From Gordionus sp. m RMFG-2023 (lineage: Eukaryota > Nematomorpha > Gordioida > Chordodea > Parachordodidae), in contig NC_088775.1 of the NCBI RefSeq assembly GCF_954871325.1, forward strand, positions 19,259,561-19,323,560: a stretch of 64,000 nucleotides of DNA. Reading direction: 5' to 3'. Both the position numbers and the translations under genes were made by a program. Below the pieces are notes generated by a model that saw only the letters and a program-made list of their open reading frames with translations, did not search any database and was not told where the DNA came from. This document shows, one piece after another, positions 1 through 9,452 of the stretch (within the stretch, counting starts at the first letter, position 1; each line of letters opens with the position of its first letter).

Positions 1-49
1 AGGGTACTTAGTTTTTGGAAAATTAATTAGGGTAGCCGATAGCCAATCA

Positions 50-1675
50 CTAGGGCAGATCCCTTCCTTCCATACTCTCGATATGATAGGGTATGTCGGC
101 GGATAATATAGGGTCCGTTTTTAAATATTCACTACGAATATTATCTTGACCACACGCCTTGTGATTTTTTAGTTTCTTTATTATATTTATTATTTCACTC
201 TTGATAGGATCTATGATTCTATCTGTATTTTGGAATAAGGTAAAGAGGGAAGAATGTGTAGATAAAGATGTAGTATTATGAGTATTATCTTGTGGGAGAA
301 ATAATTGTGGGGGCCAGAGGTACGAAGTGGATGGACCATGATGAATGGAAGACTCACTTTGGTTTGGTAAATGTAATAATTTTGATGGCAAGAGATTATA
401 GGAAGAAGAGTTTTGAGGGCATAGATCAGAAGGCCATTTAGGAGGGTTCTGGAGTAATTGCACCTGAGGAGGCCAGGAGTTTGAGGAAGATGAATTTTGG
501 TCAATGGGAGATTCTAGATTTGAGTTGTTCGTAGAATTAGATAAAAGATTTGAGATATAAGAATTTTGAGCGGGAAGATATTGGGGAAGTCCAAGATTTA
601 GCAGATTTGGAGGCCAGAAACTTGAGGTAGATGGATTTTGATCAATGGGAGATATTACTATTTGGTTATTTGATGTAGAGGAGGATTCGTTGCTATTAAA
701 TATTTTAGAGTAATGTGAAACCCATATTTCCATTTGTATCTCTGGATCTGTAATTTCTTTTGAGTTGTGACTAAGTTTAAAAAATGGCTCTTTTTTGAAA
801 GAAGTGAAGGATTTCAATAATTTAAAAGCTTTATATGAATCATTTGCACTGAACGAATTACTTATCTCAGTGGCACGATCCTCAAGGAATTTCCGCTTAT
901 CTCTTCTGAGTTTATGACTTATATCGTTTAGGATATACATAGCTCTGTTTCTCCTATAATGACCACTCCCCACTAGATTTGAAATAAGATTTTTTGATTC
1001 TATTGAGATCCAGTCCGGATAATTCATCTTGGCTGGTAAGGAATTTGATGCCGCTTTGTTGAAAATGTCACGGGTATTTTCCCATAGTGTGTCCGAGGAT
1101 AAGTTGTTAGTTTGATCGATAAATTTATGAGAATTATTTCTGATTTGTTTTATATATTCTGTTTTGATATTGTGATCATTTAAAGCCTCGATATCTAATT
1201 TGGGACGTTTCGTAAGTGACTTTCCGTTTCTTTTCTTCCTCATATGCCATATCATCGGGTCTATTACCATAGAGCAATCTATAATTTTATTGTCAGAGTT
1301 AAATAAAACCTGATGAAGAACTTTAATATTTTTTATCCAACTCATAGTCGACCTATTACAAATAAAATAGTCTATTTGAGACCAAGTATTGTATGTTGGG
1401 CTAAAATATGTGTATATCTCTCTTTTATCAGAATGTTCGAAGAAAGTATTAGCTATTCGAAGATCTAACTTATGACAGAGTTTTAATAGTAGTTTTCCTC
1501 CAATATCGGATTTAATATTTAGTGTTCCTGAACCAAGGGAAATATGATTCTTTATATCGATTTTTCCTACTTTCGCATTAAAATCACCAGCAATTAGTAA
1601 GTTTTCGCGTTTCGGAAATTTATTTAGATATTCGTCAAGAAAAATGAAGAATGGTTGTTTTTCAGTATAGTTCAC
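50..1675 (-). pseudogene. LINE endonuclease/RT polyprotein, longest open segment
   Basis: The 541-codon open segment encodes the second half of an APE-type endonuclease, a long linker and the beginning of a reverse transcriptase. The GDFN and QIDYF motifs of the nuclease are present. The first part of the nuclease lies upstream, in a different frame, at 2013-1720. After the nuclease comes a basic helical stretch (residues 150-300), then a Ser/Asn/Pro/Trp-rich repeat region (about 330-480), then RT block 0/1. The ATG at 1675 is internal and not the real start. The product would be an inactive fragment. Confidence 0.8.
311..690 (-). repeat. Degenerate in-frame tandem repeat within the LINE linker
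   Basis: Three diverged units, anchored by ggccag at about 312, 472 and 612 (spacing 159 and 140 bp), encode related peptides around SPIDQN-S-S-S-WPP followed by LLxLP-type stretches. The repeat expands the linker between endonuclease and RT with Ser, Asn, Pro and Trp. LINE linkers are usually short, so this is an in-frame internal expansion of the parent element. Confidence 0.6.
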
Positions 1676-2013
1676 TGGTATATAAATATTTACAATATTT
1701 AGGGTTTTACACTCGTATTTACTTTTATGCTACATACCCTACTATTTACGCCATCGAATTTTGAAATGTAGCCCGATAGATTCTTTTTGCTCAATATACA
1801 AACTCCACACCAGTTTTTTTCAGTTTCGCCCGAGTTAAAGAGGAGGTAACCTTTGCAATTAATTTTACAAGTATCTATCTAATGTGTTTCTTGTATACAA
1901 GCAATATCAACCGCTAGGGTGTCTAATATTATTCTTAGTTTGGCAAATTTATTATTATTTAGGGATCTAGCATTTAGGGATATAATTCTTAGAGAACCAG
2001 AAAAATTGTTCAT

Positions 2014-2924
2014 TGTAATGTTAGTAAATTTATTTAGTAATTAAAAATTAGAGAAATAATTTATATTACTAGATTAAAAATTTATTTAACGATTTATAAA
2101 ACAAGATATCGACAATATAAAAATATATAAATAAGATAAGTCTATATTTTTAAACATAAAAATAAAAACATTTACAAAACATACTAGATAATTTTCTAAA
2201 TTAATACTTAAATATATACAATTTTAAAATTTTTCGAATTTTTTTTAAAAATTTTGGATTATAGCCTTTAAAACGAGTTTTATTTTGTAATCACAAACTT
2301 TAAATAACAATATACATATGTGAACCATCTTTTAAAACCAGCAAACACTGCTACAACATATTAACCAAATATTTTTTTTAGTGAATGTATGGAAAAAATT
2401 AATAAATTTTTTTTAAACTTTCGCTTTTTCTTAACATATAAAAAAAAATGATTAAATGGTGTCTTTTTTATCCAAGAGTCTTTATGTTTGGTGCCTTTCT
2501 GCCCGGATGAATCTCCGGGTTTATTTTTGTCCAATGAATTTTAGGGTACTTTTGTCCGAGGTACTCTGTCCGGATCTTCATGTCCAGGACACTTCTGACT
2601 CGATTACCAAAAGAAAAGGAGGAACTGCTCTATAGGGGATGTTAAATTTATATTAAAAAAAAAGGTTTAGTAGGAGAATTTCTCTATTTAACTCCCTGTC
2701 TAGGCCTATGTGTCTATAACCTTTACCTCTCCTTATTAAAATTACTTCAGTTTGAACCGTGATATAAAGAGGAATCTTATTTTAAAAAGCGTTTTACGCG
2801 TATTTCGTTTTATTTCTTTTTAATTTTATTGTTATTTATTAATTTTCAATGTTGTTTTATTGACCTTATGAAATAGGTTATGTCTAACATAGGGTATAAA
2901 TCGATAGCTAATCAAAAGATCTAT
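2014..2924. other. Gene-free A+T-rich stretch
   Basis: No coding signal was seen. Between about 2480 and 2600 there is a less A+T-rich patch with loosely repeated GTCCGG/GTCC motifs about 20 bp apart, resembling decayed subterminal repeats of a DNA transposon. The rest is low-complexity A+T sequence. Confidence 0.5.
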
Positions 2925-4090
2925 TCAACTGGAGGTCAATCTCTCCCCCGTAATGGGCGAGTCTAGGTCTGGGGGATCAGGAATATTTTTATAAACAAAT
3001 TCGATATGGGTATCAAATAAAAGCTAATTTAAATATCTTTTGACTCTAAGCATTCATTCTTGGTCTTGATGAGTATGACTTGGTCTGGGGGGTGGGTGAA
3101 GGGGGGGGGGTAAAAAAATAAGTTTTTTTGATATGGGTATCAAATATAAGCTAATTTTAATATCTTTTGACTCTAAGCATTCATTCTTGGTCTTGATGAG
3201 TATGACTTGGTCTGGGATGTAGATGAAGAAGGGGGGGGGGTAAAAAAATAAGTTTTTTTGATATGGGTATCAAATAAAAGGTAATTAAAATATGTTTTTA
3301 TTATAATAATAATAATCACTTTAAGCGGGTGGGTCTAAGTCTTGGGGGGTCAGTAATATTTTTAAAAACATAAAAATCGATATGGATATCAAAAAAAAGC
3401 TAATTTAAATATCTTTTGACTGAAAACATTCATTCTTGGTCTTGATTTGTATGAATTCGTCTAACATTCAATTTATAAATTATAGAAATTTTAGAAAAAT
3501 TCTGACGTCCTAAGCCCTAGACCCGACCATTTACTGTTATTTAATATTATAGTCTTAAGAGGTTTCATTTATATTATATTTGATTTTTTAATATCAAATT
3601 ATTATTTTTTAACCCTCCCTACTCCGGACCTAATCCAACCATCAAGACCAAAAATAAATACTTAGAATCAAAAGATATTTAAATTAGCTTTTATTTGATA
3701 CCCATATCAAAATAACTTATTTTTTTACCCCCCCCCTCTTCATTCACCCCCCAGACCAAGTCATACTCATCAAGACCAAGAATGAATGCTTAGAGTCAAA
3801 AGATATTTAAATTAGCTTTTATTTGATACCCATATCAAAAAAACTTATTTTTTTATCCCCACCCCCTTCACTCACCCCCCAGACCAAGTCGTACTCATCA
3901 AGACCAAGAATGAATGCTTATAGTCAAAAGATATTTAAATTAGCTTTTATTTGATACCCATATCAAAAAAACTTATTTTTACCCCCCCCCCCCATCTTTA
4001 CCCACTCCCCAGACCAAGTCATGCCCATCAAGACCAAGAATGAATGCTTAGAGTCAAAAGATATTTAAATTAAATTAGCTTTTATTTTAC
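2925..4090. repeat. Facing arrays of a 128-bp repeat (large inverted repeat)
   Basis: A unit of about 128 bp contains GATATGGGTATCAAATAAA, a segment with CTAAGCATTCATTCTTGG, a GACTTGGTCTGG block and a run of 8-12 G. It is repeated head to tail on the left arm (unit anchors near 3003, 3130, 3260 and 3378). The same unit occurs in reverse complement on the right arm (anchors near 3669, 3799, 3927 and 4053). A divergent spacer lies at about 3480-3640. The whole could fold into a hairpin of several hundred base pairs. No ORF or clear target duplication was found; it may be a fold-back DNA transposon or a rearranged satellite. Confidence 0.8.
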
Positions 4091-4199
4091 AAAAAAGAAG
4101 ATTTAAAATTCTTATCAAAGCAAATTTTGCTTAAAATTTGGGCTTGAAAATCATTAATTAATTGTAACAAACAGAAATATACACAAACACAATAATACA

Positions 4200-4363
4200 A
4201 TACAATATTAATTCTAAATACTCGTCCTCTAGTTGACTTAAATTCACGACTCAAGTTGAAAACTCATGTTCTCGACTCGAGTTGACTTGAGTTCACGACT
4301 CGAGTTCACGACTTACGACTTCAGACTCTGAGTCGGGTGAACTCGACTTTTTAACAACACTAA
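4200..4363. repeat. Transposon end with CGAGT/ACTCG subterminal motifs
   Basis: A cluster of short motifs (gactcgagtt, gttcacgac, gagttgactt) in both orientations ends at tttttaacaacactaat. Its reverse complement (ATTAGTGTTGTTAAAAAGTC) resembles the terminus of the 215-bp MITE family found elsewhere in the window. I take it as one end of a DNA transposon whose other end was not found. Confidence 0.4.
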
Positions 4364-4469
4364 TATATTTTATATAAAATATTTAAATAGCTACATAACA
4401 TGAAGGTATTTCTATAAATAAAAATACAAAATAAGGTTTACAAAAATAAGAATAAGTTTAACAAAAAAT

Positions 4470-4900
4470 ATATCTTGCAATACAGGTTAAAAAATAAGAG
4501 AAGTCAAAATTGACTATTAATTTTACAAAAATAAGAATACCAAAATAATATTGTGAGAATAGGATAAAAAATAAGAGATCAAAATTGAATATTATTTTAC
4601 AATAATAAAATTACCAAAATAATATTGTGAGAACAGCTTAAAAAATAAGAGAAGTCAATTTGAAAATTTATAAATTCAAATATCAATATTATCATTATCC
4701 CTCTTCTAAAAAGCTTTTCCCATAATATAATGTAAGCTGTCATTCAGAGCTTGTTGTCCAAATGGTTTATCGTTTTGCATATTCCTTATCGTTGGCTTGT
4801 CTATATCGCATTTGATTTTACACGTTGGTTTGTCCAAATCGTTATTGAGTTTTTACGTTGGTTTGTCCAATGTTATCCTTATGATAAGTTGTTTTCATCA
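4470..4900. repeat. Short tandem repeats
   Basis: From 4490 to 4665 a unit of about 75-80 bp (aaaaataagagaagtcaaaattga ... ccaaaataatattgtgagaa) is present about two and a half times. From 4740 to 4880 a CGTTGGTTTGTCCAAATCG-like motif recurs three or four times. No coding evidence; the 76-codon ORF over the second block is repeat-derived. Confidence 0.55.
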
Positions 4901-5361
4901 AACGCAATTTCATCTAGTTAGCTTGCTTGTCGTACTCCGTTGTCATTATTATCAATTTTCAAAATTGTTATCATCATCATTCCATTATGAATATTTAGGA
5001 ATTATAATTGATCAAATTGGATATTAAGATAAAGGAATTATCGGAATAATATATGGAATTCGGAAGAATAGAATCAATTGAATAATAGAATATTAGAATG
5101 ATAAATCAATAAGATTATTATATCATATTTTTCAAATGTTTAATTTATTTTTGGGTCTTAGTGTTAAATATTTGTTGTATATATTAAGTTATATAATCTT
5201 TTAATTAAACAGGCTTTTGTTTTATTCGTATAAGCATAGAAATTGGTGTTAATATGTCTTTATTTATAATATTTTTATGTATGTCCACTTCCCTTCTTAA
5301 AAGAATTCTTAGGGTTAGTCATGATTTAAAAATGCATTATAACATATTCCTTTTCTTAACT
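4901..5361. other. Gene-free stretch before the MULE
   Basis: A+T-rich DNA with simple GGAATA/AGAATA-type repeats around 5035-5110. Nothing coding was recognised. Confidence 0.5.
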
Positions 5362-5369
5362 GGTCTAAA
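5362..5369. repeat. Target site duplication of the MULE, left copy
   Basis: GGTCTAAA here is repeated exactly at 11186-11193, directly outside the inverted ends of the element. Eight to ten bases is the usual size for Mutator-like elements. Confidence 0.85.
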
Positions 5370-5454
5370 GGTTCCCGTTCTAAATCGCTAAAGTAATAAT
5401 CGCTAAAAATTAAAATACCACTAAAAAAATAAATATTAATGACAACAAATAGTT

Positions 5455-6090
5455 ATATAAAATACTTAATACAAATATAAATCTAAGGGTGAGAATATAA
5501 TATATTTTAATATATATAATTCATAATAATATTATTAAACATGCGTTTTACAAATTTAATAATTGTTTTAAATAGCAATAAAAAATTTCATCAATAGTTA
5601 AAATACTTAATACAAATATATAACTTAAGAGAGAAATTATAATAAATTTTAGTATATAATTACAAATTATATTATTAACAAGGCGTTTTACAAAAATAAT
5701 TTAAATGGCAAAATAAGATTTTATAATAGTTATATTCAATACTTAATAACAAATATATATATTTTAAGGGGGATATTATAATAAATTTTAATATATATAT
5801 ATAATATTATTAAGTATGCGTTTTATAAATTTTTAATTATTTTAAAAAGCATTAAAAAATTTCATCAATAGTTAAAATACTTAATACAAATATATATCTT
5901 AAGGGAGAAATTATAATAAATTTTAGTATATAATTACAAATTATATTATTAACAAGGTGTTTTACAAAAATATTTTAAATGGCAATAAAAAATTTTATCA
6001 ATAGTTATATTCAATACTTAATAACAAATATATATTTTAAGGGGGATATTATAATAAATTTTAATATATATATATAATATTATTAGGACC
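5455..6090. repeat. Subterminal tandem repeats of the MULE (about 140 bp x 4.5)
   Basis: A unit beginning near acttaatacaaatata recurs near 5463, 5605, 5741, 5880 and 6016, at intervals of 136-142 bp. Each carries a GCGTTTTACAAA-type block and an aattttatcaatagtta block. MULEs often carry subterminal repeats, which may be transposase-binding sites or simply expansions; the sequence alone does not decide. Confidence 0.75.
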
Positions 6091-6281
6091 CTAATGATGA
6101 AATATCAGGAGATGAAAGTATTAAAGGTATTAATCAATTACCAAAACCCCCAACTAAAATAGGTATAATGGCAAAGAAAATTATCACTAGGGCATGAGAG
6201 GTAACAATCATATTCTGATAATTATTCTTAAGGCAGTTCCTAAAAATACAGACCAGAATCCAAATATAAAATACCAATATC

Positions 6282-6402
6282 TTTATGTGAGATAGATGTA
6301 ATTCATCGCATATTATATATATTTAGGATCAAGTTATATTTTAATTTAAATTATAACTTGATCCTAAACATATAATATGCGATGAATTATATCTACCTCA
6401 TG
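6282..6402. repeat. Near-perfect palindrome with stem over 45 bp
   Basis: The left arm (gagatagatgtaattcatcg ... ttaggatcaagttata) is mirrored by a right arm (tataacttgatcctaaa ... cgatgaattatatctacctc) around a loop of about 15 bases near 6340. It sits inside the left part of the MULE. It could be a tiny fold-back MITE; no clear target duplication was seen. Confidence 0.8.
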
Positions 6403-6509
6403 TTTTAAAAAGTAACTTTTTTATATTAATAATATTTAGCGAGATGATAGTTGAGAAGTTATAGAGGGAGTATTCTTTTATTTGCGAATTTTTTTTAGGG
6501 GGAGGGGGT

Positions 6510-7102
6510 ATATAGACAGCGTCATGTCAGGATTTTCATTGGATGCAAACCCCCTTCAAAAACCTTTGCCTAACCTTCTAAAAAATTACCGCCGCCTGGC
6601 GGCGGTGTCTTTTTATTATTATTTTTACCTATTTAATTTATTGATACTTGATACTCTTTTCAAAGAATTTATAAAGGATAACTTAAATTAATCTATCTCT
6701 ACTACCATCTATCGATATTTTGTGAATATAAAGAATTTATTTTTTAGATAATAAATTCAATTAAAACTCCCATTATTTACAATGAATTAATTATTATGGC
6801 ATTATGAGCTTGCTGAAATATCTAAACCTTAAATTACATTTAAAAGGATAGTTTATTTAGAAAACAATGTGTATGATTGTTTGCAATATATAGATTTGGT
6901 CGATGAATTGTATTATAATAATTCCATAATAAAAGTATTAATTTTTACAGCAATAAATTTTGTCTTATTTCATCTCAAGATTTAATAGATAACCCCAAAA
7001 ATTTTTTATCCTACCCTTATTAAAGCAGCTTACCACCCACCCCCTCAAAAAATGGATGCAAACTGTTCCTACCCCTCCCGCTCATGTAGACGCTGTATAT
7101 AG
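6510..7102. mobile_element. MITE family 1, copy 1 (581 bp, 6-bp target duplication)
   Basis: The element at 6516-7096 starts ACAGCGTC and ends GACGCTGT. It is flanked by ATATAG on both sides (6510-6515 and 7097-7102). It has no transposase ORF. Its body is shared with the copy at 32011-32590, including ggattttca-tggatgcaaacccc at the left, gagcttgctga and gattgtttgcaatatata in the middle, and a second tggatgcaaa motif near the right end. An inverted fragment of the left end (catccagtgaaaatcttgtc) lies just outside at 7117-7143. It is nested in the MULE, so it is younger than that insertion. The superfamily is not clear. Confidence 0.75.
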
Positions 7103-7403
7103 ATTTATGATAGATATCTACATCCAGTGAAAATCTTGTCATGTAAACAAAAAATTTACTAAGTTATGAATAAGTAAAATAAAGTATCATTTCAATCGAA
7201 ACACCAAGTATATTGGTCTTTTTTATCAATTTTATATTAAATTTTTTATTAACAATATATCTACAACTATTTTAAATTTAATAATATATATTTATTATGA
7301 TTTTATTAAATCAGACACTTTATCAATAAAAAAAAAAAAATTAGAAGTAATATCATATAATGCTGTTAAGTTTACAATTTTTTTATTAATCATCACATAT
7401 TTT

Positions 7404-9395
7404 TTAATTAATCATCACATATTTTTTATTTTTCCCCGTAACTATTTCCCCGTTATTGATTTGTATAACTTTAAGTTCTGTCAGGCGTTGGTTATCTTTT
7501 AAAACGCGAATTAATGAATATATGTCCGGATGAGCATTTTTTGCCATTCGCTTGAGGGAATGGTGATATCCTTCGAGATGATTATTACTGCGAGGACCTT
7601 GAATCTTATACCTAACACCAAACAATGTATTAAATGTTAAAAATATTATAAAATTTTATATGAATTGTGAGGAATTAATAAAAATGAAATAATTACCTGG
7701 TCCAAATTTGATGAGGAAAGATTGCATCAGAATTTATCCAGGTAGTATCCATATATATTAAGAAACTTAATATTAACGGGTCATTGGCTGCTAGATCTAC
7801 ACAAGAATCACAGACCACTTGAATGTCCTCTCTCTTGCATAAAGGTAATACACTCATCCTTCGAACAATAGTGTATACAGCAGTCTCTTCTTTATACTGC
7901 TTGACTAAACCTAAATGCTGAACTTTACGCCAAATGGCCTGCGTAAAGTGGACGAAGCAGCCTAAAAATAAATTATACAACTCTATATAATTTAAACTTT
8001 ACCTTTTACTAAAATATTGGGAAATACAAATTGTAGAGCAGATATCGCTCCTGCTTCATAGTCGGTTTGTGCCATGTCTGGTGAAAACTGGATACCATTC
8101 AATGTCCCATATTCCACGATTATTTGAAATAGCTCAATATATGACTCCTTCCTCTTATCTGGAAGAAGTGCATATATGATAGGGATCATCGTTTGATTAT
8201 ACATGATATGTATAGTATATAATTGGCTAAAAAAACGTGGACATGTGTAAAAAGTCCCATCCATATAAATGAATTTTGTATAGGAAGATAAACTGACTAA
8301 CATGACAAAACCAAATACAATAAGTTTGTTGTTTTTTATTAAGAAGCTATCACCACTGAATGTTGTTATCAATTCAGTGGTCAATACAATTGTATCATTG
8401 CTAATGGGAATATTTGGCCTGGTTTGTTTTAAAATACGGTTAATCGTATTTTTAAAGGAAATAAAAGGTGGTAAGGCTCCTGGATAATTGATTATATCTG
8501 GATCTTCAGAGCATTGTTGGTTTAATGCCTTTAGATAGATATTCATCCTTGTATCTAAAGGATTTTGTTGTACCGTTGCTTTTACTGTTTGCAAAGTTTT
8601 TAATTTGTGAAAAAGTATAGCATGATTTTGATGTTCATGCATTTTGGATATTGTGTATCCTTGAATATATTTACACGTCACTTTACAATCAGCTTTTAGA
8701 CAACGGTAGTAAATTGTATTCCTGTATGTACCGTTATAACGGTAAAGAAAATTTAAAAAAAAGAGCAATGATTTGCCCTTTTGGCTATCGATAAATGTTG
8801 GTTCCTCTAAAATATAAGAAAATTTTTACATGTTTATATAGAAATTTACCAAAAATATGTATATTTTCATTAAAATCTATTAGAGATTCTGCAAATCCAT
8901 AATTATTCATATTTTCTAAAAAATAATTGCCTATATATATAGTGATATATATTTTCATTAAGAATTATTACTTTCTATTTCTGAATTAAGAGATGTATAG
9001 AAATCATTTGATATGTTGGGAGCATCTATATTTTATAGATTAAATTGATTTGTTATAAAAATGTTACTTTGAAAATCAGGAATATATGGGGAGATATATG
9101 AGCAAAGAGGGGATGTGTAAGCTGAATGACTTTGAGTATAACCTATTTTAAAATTTGTGTTTAGATAATGGTTATATAATATGTTGTACCTAAAATTATA
9201 ATATTTATTTAAGATTTATAATTTTTAACTTGGATTTGAGAGGGTCAAGGATTCTCCATGAGATTGAGAAGATATTTGAGATACATCTAAATGATTTTGA
9301 GTTTATTGTTTTATAATTATGTAATAAAATATTTTTACCTTGAAAATTTGATCTCAGTTGTTCTAAGATAATGTTTGATGATAAAGGTGAAGCAT
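7404..9395 (-). CDS. MULE transposase gene with FLYWCH-type finger, at least eight exons
   Basis: Minus-strand exons: 9395-9339, 9286-9230, 9142-9068, 9025-8972, 8915-8850, 8806-8003, 7961-7697 and 7611-7404. All introns are GT...AG and short (52, 87, 42, 56, 43, 41 and 85 bp). The first five junctions are phase 1. The joined frame stays open for 528 codons including the stop. The first five exons give a Ser/Asn-rich leader. Exon 6 starts with a FLYWCH-like finger (FIDSQKGK, LYRYNG, YYRCLKADC, HEHQNH), then the MULE core: MDGTFYTCPRFFSQLYTIH with the first Asp, and TDYEAGAISALQFVFP with the second Asp. Exon 7 carries CFVHFTQAIWRKVQ, and exon 8 RSNNHLEGYHHSLKR with the likely catalytic Glu. 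The true 5' end is unresolved: an ATG near 11090 followed by a donor does not join in phase. The gene could be an active transposase or a domesticated copy. Confidence 0.8.
9230..9286 (-). other. 57-nt symmetric exon that is the source of the 100-bp array
   Basis: This phase-1/phase-1 exon of the MULE gene encodes VSQISSQSHGESLTLSNP. The exon plus its flanking intron sequence (donor gttaaaaattataaat) is the single minus-strand copy of the unit that is repeated about 14 times on the plus strand at 9453-10892. The neighbouring exon at 9395-9339 is also exactly 57 nt and phase 1-1. Confidence 0.75.
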
Positions 9396-9452
9396 CTAAA
9401 ATATAATAATATATAATTACAATTAAGTTTTACTTTGAATTGGTTTACAAGT
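9383..9452. repeat. 70-bp direct repeat left of the array
   Basis: The segment from aaaggtgaagcatctaaaat to ggtttacaagt is repeated at 10893-10962 with one visible mismatch. The two copies flank the 1.4-kb array, so the array behaves like an insertion that duplicated an exon/intron border of the MULE gene. Confidence 0.85.

Larger units (their letters stand above)
1..2013 (-). mobile_element. LINE (non-LTR retrotransposon), 5' part: endonuclease and start of reverse transcriptase, broken
   Basis: Read on the minus strand, the ORF begins with an ATG at 2013 and a typical apurinic-endonuclease start (SLNARSLNNNK, then ACIQETH). A stop follows QETH near 1876, and the frame changes again near 1680-1720. 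The long open stretch 1675-50 (541 codons) carries the rest of the endonuclease (AGDFNAKVG near residue 30, TYFSP and QIDYFI near 90-105), a linker of nearly 400 residues, and the first reverse-transcriptase block (NHKACGQDNIRSEYLK near residue 495). The next block (LPSDW...INFPKTKYP) lies in another frame at 1-90, so there is a frameshift near 60, and the element runs off the window edge. The clade is uncertain: the GDFNAKVG/QIDYF style fits RTE- or CR1/Jockey-like LINEs. At least three disabling changes are visible, so this copy is dead. Confidence 0.85.
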
